Shown here: piece after piece, positions 52,818-63,213 of the stretch
Layout of the letters: the number at the start of each line of letters is the position of its first letter
Position numbering within the stretch: position 1 is the first letter of the stretch
Assembly (NCBI GenBank): GCA_030280995.1
Contig: JASXTE010000005.1
Coordinates: 26,154,501-26,218,500 of the forward strand
Direction: 5' to 3'
Source of the DNA: Hemileia vastatrix
Lineage: Eukaryota; Basidiomycota; Pucciniomycetes; Pucciniales; Zaghouaniaceae
DNA length: 64,000 nt
Program-made: the position numbers and the translations under genes
Notes under the pieces: model-generated
Told to the model about the DNA's origin: nothing
The model's database searches: none
What the model saw: the letters and a program-made list of their open reading frames with translations, nothing else

Positions 52818-55800
52818 TTAATGCCTAGTGCATCTGGGATAAAACCTCTTCACTTGGTCTGCAGCCACCCTCTTTTTCAAGACTGCACCATCTAACTCTT
52901 CCAAAACATAAGAACCTCCAGACGCCTGTGACCTGACTCTGTAAGGTCCATTCCATCTGTCAGCAAACATTTTGCCCCACTGACTCTCCAAACTTCTATT
53001 ATACACCAAAACCAAACAACCAAGTTTTAAGGGATTCCTGAGTCTATGAGCCAACTTCTTGTCCCGGTACCTGAATGATTGATTCCTAATCTTCATCATT
53101 CTAGAGTACACCTTCTCTTAACATTCCTCTCTACATTCTAGCTTTTGAATCCTGGCACAGAGCAAATCTTCTGTTGAGTGCACGTCATTCCAATCAATTC
53201 CAAGATAAGAGACAGCTTCCAAGTCCACTGGTAGAACAGCTTTCTGACCAAACATTAACTCATAAGGAGAATAGCCAGTTGTCCTCCTCACAGTGACCCT
53301 ATCCACAAATAAAACCAAGGGTAAATAATGCCTCCACTTTTTGGCACTATCTCCACACATCTTCACCAAAGCATTCTTGATAACTTGATGGCCTCTTTCA
53401 ACCATGCCTTCAGCTTCAGGATAATACGGTGTAGCCACTCTAACCCTAGAACCAACACTAGCCACAGCTTCTTTAAATTTGGCACCAAACTCTGGCCCAC
53501 CATCAACAGTGACCAACTTCATCAACCCATACCTATAAATCCACTCCTTCTTCAAAAACTCTGCCACATTCTTGGAAGTCAAATTAACCAGAGGCACTGC
53601 CTCAACCCAACCAGACAAATCATCCCTAGCAACAATCAAGTATTTATACCTGCCCTCTTTAATATGGACAGCATCCAGACTGACCCCTCCAAAAACAGTT
53701 GATTCACCAGTAGCACGGCCCACCTCTTTAGGTTTCAAGTGACTTCTTCTTTGACATTCTTCACAAGATTGAACCCAACCCTGCACAGCCAACTTCATAC
53801 CCGGCCACCAAAATCTGTCCGCTACTCTTCTATAAGTCTCCCCAAAGCCTCTATGACCAAGGTCTTCATGCAAAGACTTCAAAACCAATTCTTGACCCTT
53901 CTTCTGAGTCACCACCACTTGAGGATTAGGATGTCTCCTTCTCATCAAGCGCCTTCCTGACACATAAAATCCAGGACTCTTCTTCTTGATTTCCAACCAA
54001 GTATCATCATCACAACTATCTGGCCTCTCCAAGGTCAACAGATATTCCACCAAAATAAAATAAAACCCAGATTGACCCCAGGTCTCATCTTCAAAATCCA
54101 ACAAAACAACATCCAAGGGTACAACTCTGTCATCAAAATCACCAGTGTGAACATGAGCCAATTGAGCAGCCCAACCAGGACACCAATCCTTAAATTTTGG
54201 CACGTCCTTCTCTTTCCACTGAACCTTGTGAGAATCCAGTTCACTAACAAAAACACCCTTTTCCAATTTTGAGCTGTCCCAAACAACAACTCCATCTTCA
54301 TCAACAAAAAAATCCTGATCACCAGAATCAAGATCAGATCCAGCCAGTTTAACCTCTTGGGGGAGGTCAGAACAATCATCCAGTTTAGCCTCATGGGGGA
54401 GGAAAGAAAAATCCTCAGCACCCTTTGTGCTGGCCCTAATCACTGGAACATCTTTGTCAAAATCTTCAGAATCAGAATCCTCATCTGTAGGTGGCCTCCT
54501 TGATAACCCATCAGGCATAGTAAAAGTTTTACCTGGTTTGTGTACCAGGTCAAAAGAAAAATGTTGAATAAATGCCACCCACCTAGTCATTGGAGCATTT
54601 GGAAGACTAGGTGTATTGATCATCTCAACCAAAGATTTTGCATCCACCTGCAGCTCAAAATGCTGCCCCCACAAAACCGTCTGTAGCTTCTTTAAAATTT
54701 TAGCTACGCCACACAATTCCAACTTAGGTTGAGAATACCTAGATTCCACCTCATTAAACACCACAGACTCATACCTTACTGGCCTGACCCTCCCAGTCCT
54801 ATCCACCTGAGACAAAACAGCACCAGCAGCAATATAGCTTGATTCCACTGCCAGATAAATCTTTCCAGCACCAACACCATAATCCAACATGTGAAGAATT
54901 ATATCTTCACCAACAACCTTTTTCAGCTTCTGAAAAGCCTCTTCACACTCTTCCGTCCATTCCCAATCTGCATCTTTTCTGGTCAACCTTCTTAAAGGTG
55001 AAGCCAACAACAAAAAATCCTTAATGAAAATCCTAACATATACACATACACCCAAAAATCCTCTGACTTCAGTAGTATTTTTAGGCCTTGTCCATGCCTG
55101 AATTTTATTAATCTTCTTCTTCGCCACAATCCTTCCCTCTTTACATACCACATGACCCAGAATTTCCAAAGCAGGAACACAACAACAGAATTTTGACCCT
55201 GAAATGGTCAAACCAGCCTCTTCAATCCTGAACAACACTCTATCTAGAGTTATTGCATATTCCCACACAAACCTCCTTATTCCAGGGTTCTCTGCTAACA
55301 CCTCATTTCCATAATCAGTGGATGGTCCTTTAATTCCACCATCATCAATAAAAATACCAGCATGAGTAGGAACCTCATCCTGCAAAATCCAAGCCATCTG
55401 TGCTTGATAAACTGCCACTGAATTAGTTGCTCCTTGAGGCAACCTAGTGAGCTGAAATCTTCCCAAAGGAGTCTCAAAAGTTGTGAGAGGCCTTGAATCC
55501 GTATTTAGTTCCCTCTCATCATAACCACCCATAATATCACCCAAACCATAACACACCCTTCCAGCAAAAGCTTCAACAAAATCCTCTGCACTTGGCGGCA
55601 TACCAGCGTCCTTGATAGTGACTCTATTCAAGGCTCTAAGATCATGAACCACCCTCAACTTTTCATTCTGCTTCTTTACACAGAACACCGGACTTGAGTA
55701 ACTGGATGTTGATTGTTCATATAACCCAGTCCTGACTCTTTCCCTAATAATCTCCACCAAATCCTCTCTGATAGCGGCTGGAATCGGAATAGGTTTGATT

Positions 55801-56798
55801 TGCCAAGGTTCATGACAAACAACAGGAATCAAGTAAGGTTCCCCATAAGAGTGCTTCAGAACACCCCTTTCCTCCTCAACAAACGCCACCGCTTTTTCCC
55901 TTAGCACAATAACGTGCAACAACAACTTCTTTTCTTCCTCAGACAACCACCCATCAGGACCAAAATTAACAACTTTCAATCTTTCCACAGTCACCCTAGC
56001 CGTCTCTACAAATTCTGGAGGGTTCTTTACCAAAGGAGTACAGTACGGATCTCTTGACAAAGGAGGTCTCTTCAAAGGTGGATTCAAACCCACAGGCATG
56101 GGCTCATTGACAGGCCTAATCTTCTGCGCTAACTTCTTATACTTTGCCGCTCCACCTTCAACTTGAGGGATCTTCAGGAATTCTTCACCACCAGACCTGG
56201 AACAAAAACCAAGGGTTTCCCCATTGCTCACATGTGTGGCAAAGGTAATGCTTTTTAAAGGTGTAGAAGCAACCCTAGCAGTGCACAATTGGGAGGACTT
56301 ACTTTTACACCCCAATCTCACCACTCCAAAACTTTTCTGCAATTCCACATCTTCATCCTCACTTCCAACTTCCAAATCTTCAAATCTTGATTCATCTTCT
56401 GAATCACATCTTCTAAAATTGTGCAGTTTATCCTCATGCTGGAGGTCCAAAAATCAATCTTGATGATCTTCTCTCTTCAAAATTTTCTGCAGTTTAACCT
56501 CATGCTGGAGGCTCAAAAATAGATCTTGACAATCTTCACAAAAATATTTTTCATCTTCTTTCTTCATTATCTTCAGATTTTTTTTTTGATTTTCATGAAT
56601 TATCTTGAAATTTTTATCTTCTTTTCTTGAGTTTTCTTCTGTCCTACAAAAATAACGAGGGGTTTCCCCAATGCTCATAGGTGTGGCCCAGGTAATGTTT
56701 TTGAAAGGTGTAGAAGAAACCCTAGCGGTGCACAATTGGGAGGACTTACTTTTAGACCCCAATCTCACCGCCCCAAAGCTTTTCCGCATATCTTTCAA
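52818..56798 (-). pseudogene. Gypsy-B copy 2 pol: RT, RNase H, integrase
   Basis: One minus-strand frame of about 1325 codons with TGA at 56454-56456 and TAA at 53118-53120. Domains in order: N-terminal acidic region with a duplicated segment; RT with VVHDLRALNRVTI, LTRLPQGATNS and active site GIFIDDGGIKGP; RNase H around LAVESSYIAAGAVLSQ (first catalytic D is E here), PKLELCGVA and QVDAKSLVEM; a variable acidic spacer; integrase zinc region (HEDLGHRGFGETYRRV, CEECQRRS); DDE core (SLDAVHIKEG, TVDGGPEFG, YYPEAEGMVERG); and a C-terminal LVYNRSLESQWGKMF segment ending at 52818. Copy 1 has CAA where copy 2 has TAA at 53118, so that stop is a copy-specific mutation. Confidence 0.9.
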
Positions 56799-57027
56799 TA
56801 AAGATATATAACCAATCTTCTTCTTAAACTTGAATTAAAAATAATAAAGAATCTTGAGAGAGAACAGAGACTTGATAAAAAACTTGATGAATACTTGCAG
56901 AGAAGAGAAACATTAAAAAGAGAAAGTTGAAAATCCACTTGGTATATCTCCAAGGGAGCTGACCTACTACCACCTGGGATTTCCTCATCTCGGGGAGAGG
57001 TTGTAGCACTAGGGTGATCAGCCCTCA
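56799..57027 (-). other. Gypsy-B copy 2 gag-pro to pol junction
   Basis: The minus-strand sequence is partly protein-like (RADHPSATTSPRDEEIPGGS, then SAPLEIYQVDF) and then becomes T-rich with AG-containing pyrimidine stretches, suggesting a short intron or frameshift region between protease and pol. The junction mechanism cannot be settled by eye. Confidence 0.35.
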
Positions 57028-58179
57028 TTACTCTAAAAAAGACAGACTCTCAATAGAGCCTGAGCCGCACTCAAAAAAACCAGAGGCAGCACCCACTTCC
57101 TTCCTTCTCCTGCAGCAGTTCATGAACTGGCACATTGAAGATAAACCAGGCCTAGTCTCCCAACCATCCTCTCCAGGAGATGATAACCTCATGTGAAGCC
57201 TCCTTTCGTCTTCACCAGTCAACTCTAAACTGATTCCCAAATCAAATTGATAACCTATTCTTGCCTGAAAATCCATCAAGAATGGCCCACCCAAAACTGC
57301 TTTTACATTACCTTTAGCAATGTAAAAATGAACCTTCCCTGAGGCTCCTCCAACATCTAACTTCACAAACTCTGAAGTTCCAACCAATTCAGTGACATGG
57401 CCACCGATCCCTCTCAAATTCCCACCAATACCAGTTTTGATGGGGAGGCCCATATGAGTTGCCTCAAACAAAGAAATCAGGTTTATCTGAGAACCTGAAT
57501 CCACCAATGCCCTTGCCTCCCTGCCATTCAGAGTGACATTGACATATCCCAGAGGAGCAGAAAAATGAGTTTCCAACCCCTCACCAAGCTTTTCAGCAGA
57601 ATCACAAATGTATTCTACCTCACCAGAAGAAACCCTTCTCCTGGTCAATAACTTCTTCTGCCTATCAGCCAACCCTGGACTGATAGCATACAATTCCCCA
57701 TAAGATAGGGAAAACTGACCCTGGTTCATCCTTTCCAGGACAGAGTCAATAACATTCACTTGACCAGACACTACTGGCCTCTCAAAGTGAGCTCTTTGCT
57801 TCACCACCTTGGTCCTAGAAGATTCTTGAGGACCAGCACCACCAACAGATTTACCATTAACAGGAACCAAACCAGATCCTTCACCAGAACCTCTGACTCC
57901 AACAGGCTTTGGCAATGAAGCCAAAGGGACATCCTCCTCAGAGTCAGAATCCACCTCCATTGGCATTGGCTCACCATTCAGGTCCAATGCACCAAAACTA
58001 GGGGGGCCCATGTCAGCCATACCCTTCTGCATCTTGTACAGCTCCTCTTTGCTGTACCTATTACTAGCTGCACTCAGCTTAGGATCACCCTTTGAAGCAT
58101 TTGGCTTTGGTTGGGCCTGAGAACTGCTCTTAGGCCTACCAACCTTCCCTGCTTCCACATCATAAACACCAGCCAAGCA
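57028..58179 (-). pseudogene. Gypsy-B copy 2 protease region
   Basis: The minus-strand frame continues gag in frame after a TAA at about 58180. It encodes a Ser/Pro-rich spacer, then a retropepsin-type aspartic protease with active site REARALVDSGSQINLIS, flap-like IGGNLRGIGGHVTELV and ILGN-like VLGGPFLMDF. Ends at 57028 (SLSFLE stop). Processes the polyprotein in the family. Stops on either side prevent a single product. Confidence 0.85.
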
Positions 58180-59409
58180 TTAACCACTTGACTGTCCACC
58201 ACAAGAATACAACTCCAAACCACCAAAGGAAGTAGAAAAAGAGACCTTATTGACCTCCTTCCCCTTTCCCTTGACGTCCTCATCTACCTTAACAGAAGAC
58301 TTCCCCTGATCAGGTATCTCCTCAAACCTTGGCCTCCTTTGATTGAGACCACCCCTTCTCCTGACCAAATCAACAGGAGCCTGTCCCTCACTGGGCATCA
58401 CAAAAGAACCGTCAGGGAACTTAAAAACCCTGCCATCAAACTCCACTTTTCCTTCAGACACATCTCTGTTCAGTGCCCAACAATCATTGGAACTGTGCCC
58501 CCTCCTACTGCAATAAAAGCAAACCCAAGGATCACTCCTACCAGCCCTCCTTTCAAAATCTCTTGGCTGAGAAGGTGCCTTATTAACCTTCTTGGCCTCC
58601 TGGACAAAAATGTGCAGCTGTTTTTTCAGATCAGCCAGCTGCTCCACCATTGGGTCCCTCTCCTGTTTGGGAACCTGCACCAAATTATTCTCCTCCTTCT
58701 TCTCCCTAACTTCCTCTTCAGCCAAAGCCTCACTAACTTTTCTGACATACTTGTCACACCCCTCCTGATAGGTGTCCACAGCCAATAACTTCAAATGGGC
58801 CTCAACAGCCTCCTTCACCTTATCCAAGGCAGGCAACTTCTGATCCCCATTAAAAAGAGTCTTCATCAATTACTTTCTTGACAACTCCTTCAACACATCC
58901 ATCCTGACATCTCTAGCCAGGGCAGACCAAAAAACATCTTTTACAGCATTTTCATGTGCCAGCTCCTCCACTTCCACCAAGTATTCCACCACAGGATCAA
59001 ACTGTAGCAGAAACTTCCTGTAACTATGTAAGTTACCAACACCACCATAAGATTGCCATTCACTGACAACCTTGTTCAGATCCACTATAGTGAACCTGAC
59101 ACCCCATCTATCCACCATTTCCCTACACAACAGTTTCCAATCCCTCTTCTTGTAGCCAGACATGGCCACAATCTCCTTCTCAACTGACCTATCCCCAATG
59201 AAGAAGATAATCTGCTTCACCATGTCCAGGTAGGAAGCACCATCCACTCCAGCAGCAGTTTCATACTTCTCTAGAAACCACTTGACATCCTCCCCATTAA
59301 ACTTGGTACCATCCCAAGTTTTAATTCTCACACACTCCCTAACCATCACAGAAGGAGGACCATCCCCCCCACTGACAGTCACCACAGGAATAGCAGAACC
59401 AGAAGCCAT
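58180..59409 (-). pseudogene. Gypsy-B copy 2 gag (capsid and zinc knuckle)
   Basis: ATG at 59407-59409. Residues ~25-180 form a Ty3-type capsid (WDGTKFNGEDVKWFLEKYE, VKQIIFFIGD, YRKFLLQFDPVVEYLVEV). TAA at 58870-58872 interrupts the frame, which then continues without a shift to a zinc knuckle CFYCSRRGHSSNDC (C-X2-C-X4-H-X4-C) and stops at about 58180. Gag packages element RNA into virus-like particles. Single in-frame stops, not shifts, are the lesions. Confidence 0.87.
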
Positions 59410-59476
59410 TCCTCCAGCCCAAAACACCAAAAAGAGCCAACCAAAGCAAACAGAGATTCCAAAGAACTAGCAAGTT

Positions 59477-59495
59477 CTCCCCACGTTGAGGGCCA
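59477..59495 (-). other. Gypsy-B primer binding site, probably tRNA-Lys
   Basis: Four bases after the 5' LTR the minus strand reads TGGCCCTCAACGTGGGGAG. It resembles the tRNA-Lys1,2-type site (TGGCGCCCAACGTGGGGC) of other retroelements. The TGG start complements the tRNA CCA end. The exact tRNA was not checked. Confidence 0.6.
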
Positions 59496-59499
59496 GAAA

Positions 59500-60592
59500 T
59501 GTAGACAATCCTATAGTACTAGCTATAGGCCTTGACCAAGGGAGTTGGAGAAAAACCAGAGAGAAAATCCCCTGTCCCTTTAAAAAAATAGAGTGAGATT
59601 TACTTGCTAAAGTAAGTTGGTTCCTGTTTTGCTAAAGACCCCTTTTAAACACACTTGACTGCTTGATGAGCCAAGAAAGTAGTCACCAGATAGACTACCA
59701 GACCAAAGAACTGAAATGTAGAACAAAGTCCACACCAGAGACAGCAAAGATACTTGATGTAGGCTGCAAATCCACACCAGAGACAGCAATAATACTTGCT
59801 ATAGCTTGAAAGACTATAACAGAGAAAACAGTTGCCAAAGTTAAGTTAAATGAAGAACTCACTTGCAACAAACACAGCCAATTGTGGCCAGAAAACAGTG
59901 AAAACTGAGTGAGGAACAATGATATCACCTCCGGATGTTTGTATGATGATTAAGGTTGCCCCAAACTGTCTTATTCACTATGTACACACAGACCACTAAC
60001 TAAGAGCCCATGCGCACCCACCAATCTGGCGCCTGTACCTGCCAAATTGCATAAAAAACCCTCCTGGAGCGCTCCCCAACCTCCTAAAACAGAGGCAGGC
60101 GGGCCGCCCAACATCGGAGATGCCACCTGAAGCGGCCCGGCCTCCCTGAAGCCAGAAAACCAATAAAAACCACTAATCTACTTAGAAAAATTAGCTACAA
60201 CTACTAAAACCTTTAAAACACGGAATTTCACTATAACAACATTGAGTCATGAAATATAGAGAAAAATTAGCTCTATCAAATGGTACTAAGCACTTAACCC
60301 TAAGACTTAATGTTAGCCCGTAAAACACGAAAAACAAAATTAAACAGCAATCTTTTATAAATGAAAAATGAGGAAATGACCCCTTAAAACTCAGAATATG
60401 AAAAATGTCTACAAGACATAAAATATAGAGAAAAACCAGGGCTATCCAATGATAGTACCCACATACCGCAGATCTAATATCCATGGAATAAAACCAGGAA
60501 AATACCAAATTCCTTAACAGATGTCAATTAAGACATGCACAAACAGCGCCAAATCACACAACAAAGGCCCCTGCCAATGTTGGAAGACCACA
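59500..60592 (-). repeat. Gypsy-B copy 2 5' LTR (1093 bp)
   Basis: TGTAGACAATCC...GAAGACCACA on the plus strand. It pairs with 47456-48549 (shared 42-bp duplication) and differs at roughly 3% of positions. The right flank ACGC resembles ATGC at 47452-47455. Confidence 0.9.
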
Positions 60593-60596
60593 ACGC

Positions 60597-61964
60597 CAAC
60601 TACCCTATTCCTCCACCTTCTCCTTCTCACAAATACATCTCCAGATCCTCAGATCTTGGTCCTTCCTCTTCCTCTCTATCTTCTGCTCCTTCCAGAAGAT
60701 CCAGAAGCTCGGCTTTCCGAACTCTTCCCAAAAGACCAGCCTTAGCCTCACAAGAAACTGCTTTTATCTCCGCCAAATTAGCTCCAAAAGCTTCAAGATC
60801 AACTCCCAGGCTTCTAGACCGCGTCCAGGCAGCCCGACCGACGTCGGGCGGCCCACCCGCCTCACCAAACAGTGAAAATCAGGGCCAAAACCTCCAAAAA
60901 CGGCCAGAAAACAGCCAAATTCATTCAGACAACAACAACAACTCAACCCAACTACCTCCTACTGCTCCCAGAGCAATGCAATCCACCCTTCCAAAGTCCA
61001 AAAGCATCAAAGTTTCCCAGATTTCTAAGAGACCTGCCAGAGAACCCCAAGAAGAAACCAGAACACCACACACTGCTCCATAACAGCAACTTCGTCCCCA
61101 ACTAAGACAATGAAACTACACCTCTCCTCTGTCAGCCAACTACTCTTCTGACAGTTCCATCTCTTCAAAATCTCCATCCAGAAGAGAGCAGTCTGCTTCC
61201 AAATCCCCCTCTCCTGCTCCATCCTTTAACAACCCTGGTACGCCATCACCAACACCTCCAGCTGAATCCAACAGAAATAACAACCACAACAACAACAACA
61301 ATCTCACTGCTCCAACTAGGCCCCAGGAACATCAGCATCCCAGTTCACCTTCTCAGGATCCTTCAGAGGAAGACCATGAGAATCCATATCTTTCCCTAGT
61401 TGATCCACCCACTATGACCATTACAAAATTGTCAGAGATCCAAATCCCAGCTGCTTACAGATTTGATGAGCTTCCAATCTGTAAGTACCAAATTAATTAT
61501 CCCATTTCTTCAACAAAAATAATTACTGATCCAATTCTTCTTGTCTAGTTGGCACCCCTCCTCCTGAATCTATTATTGGAGTTGGCCAACCTCTTGAAAC
61601 TTCTTTGAACCTTGATTATGAAGACATGAAGAAACACCTAAGCACCATGTGTTCCAACATGCTAAAAGCCTTTGCCCTCCATAGACCTTTAAATGACTTT
61701 GAAAAATCCCCGAGAAAGGGCCTACTGGAAGACCACTGGAAAATGTCTAGGATCATTAAGCACACCCTCCAGCACTCCATTCCTGCCTCTTCTTCTTCCT
61801 CCTCTGAACTTCCCTCTAATCCAATTCCTGACCATTACAATCCCTATCATCTCTCCAGCAGGATGCACTTCAAGGAACACAGTGCTTCCCACAATCCCAA
61901 CAAAAAACAAAAATGTCATCAAAACTCAGACCAGCCTCCAGAAGCTTCATCATCCAGACAATGA
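60597..61964 (+). pseudogene. AS2, remainder of the copy 1 gene
   Basis: Continues the frame broken at 47455: NYPIPPPSPSHKYIS, then a long Ser/Pro/Asn-rich body. Stops at about 61081 (CAA to TAA relative to copy 2) and 61111. The second intron is intact here (61481-61548, 68 bp; GTAAGT donor, CTGAT branch, GTCTAG acceptor) and joins ELPI to FGTPPPESIIGVGQPLE. The last exon ends SSSRQ at 61964. Comparison with copy 2 shows the ancestral frame was open across this whole stretch. Confidence 0.65.
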
Positions 61965-63213
61965 GCTCCTGCAAAAGATTAGAAACATAATAATAATATA
62001 AAACAAATAATGAAAATAATTTCAGAATTTTTTTTTTGTCTACTAATATACTAAAATAAAAAAATTAATAAATAAAATGAAATGAAATAACATAAATGAA
62101 ATAAAATAAATATAAAAAAAAATAATACAAATGGTATCCCCCAGCCAATTGATAAGCTGATCCCCTGATACCTTACCCACATCCAGTGCACCTTGATGTG
62201 GATACACCATTAATTCTTTTAAATGGTTAACAGAAAACAAAATTCAAAAAATTTAGAAATTCAGAAGATAATAAAAATAATGAAACACAGAAACATATGA
62301 AATAAATAATAAATAAAAAATAAAATAGCATTGCCCGGCCAATTGATGAGCCTTTCCCCACCAATGCTTGCCCACATCTAGGTGACCCTGATGTGGTAAC
62401 ACCCTATATTTTTTTTTTGATTTTATAATTTTAAACAACCCCCATATAAAAAATAAAAAGAAAAAAAGAGAAAAAAGAAAATAATCTAAAACTGCTATCT
62501 AGAAAAAACATAACTGCAAAATCAAAGAAAGTCCAGCTCCATAGATGGTCCAATAAGGGAATGTTTGATCCAGAGAGATGATCACTGGGTGGGCTCCCTC
62601 CAATAAGTAAAAATGATGGGAGACCACCAGTGATCCACCACCAATCTAAAAGAACCAAAGATAAAGAAGCCAGTCACAAACCAGTTTAAAGTCATAGTGG
62701 ACTTGAAACCTGAATAATAAACAACAGAACTAGAATTCAACTAGGAAAAACAAAAGACTTGAGACAGACATTCTGGGGTAACTGTTCTCCAGAGCAGCCA
62801 GCTCATCAGTTACCCCCACACTTGCCAAAATAAAATCTAGAAGCCCCCCCTGGGTACCTTCTAACAAAAACACAATGTCCAACAAAAAAAAACCAAAACC
62901 AATAAGAGTGAAGAGTCCGGCACTTGAAAACCAAAGGAAATTCCAGTTTAAAGTCATAGAGGACTAAAACATGTGAAAATAAACCAATACTAGGGTTCAA
63001 CCAAATTAAGAGAAAGGGTTTGAAACAGACAATCTGGGGTAACTGTTGATAGAGCAGCCAGCCCATCAGTCACCCCTACACTTGCCAAGATCAAATCTAG
63101 AAGCCCCACCCATGGGTACCCTCTAACAAAAGTTTCCAACAAACAGATGCATAGCATCACCACAAAAAAAACCAAAATTAAAGAATGTTCCGTAGTTTAT
63201 CCTCATTGCGGAG
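61965..63213. other. Gypsy-B copy 1 structured 3' region
   Basis: Same hairpins as copy 2: GGTATC/GATACC at 62133-62172, GCATTG/CAATGC at 62328-62367, GGGGTAACTG/CAGTTACCCC at 62775-62816 and a variant at 63036-63076, with 22-bp motifs near 62681, 62944 and 63191. No gene. Confidence 0.7.

Larger units (their letters stand above)
47456..60592 (-). mobile_element. Gypsy-B copy 2: full-length Ty3/Gypsy with antisense genes (13.1 kb)
   Basis: LTRs 47456-48549 and 59500-60592 both carry the 42-bp internal duplication and differ by a few per cent. A short imperfect duplication ATGC/ACGC flanks the element (47452-47455 and 60593-60596). Removing it rejoins the AS2 frame of copy 1. Minus-strand order from the right: 5' LTR, primer site, gag, protease, RT, RNase H, integrase, then a ~4.2-kb 3' region containing plus-strand genes AS2 and AS1, polypurine tract, 3' LTR. 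The sense frame has at least four in-frame stops. Confidence 0.92.

Noticed and set aside
53328..53960. Plus-strand ORFs opposite Gypsy-B pol (53328-53702, 53739-53960)
   Set aside because: Shadows of a strongly conserved integrase frame; no splice signals or motifs, unlike AS1 and AS2.
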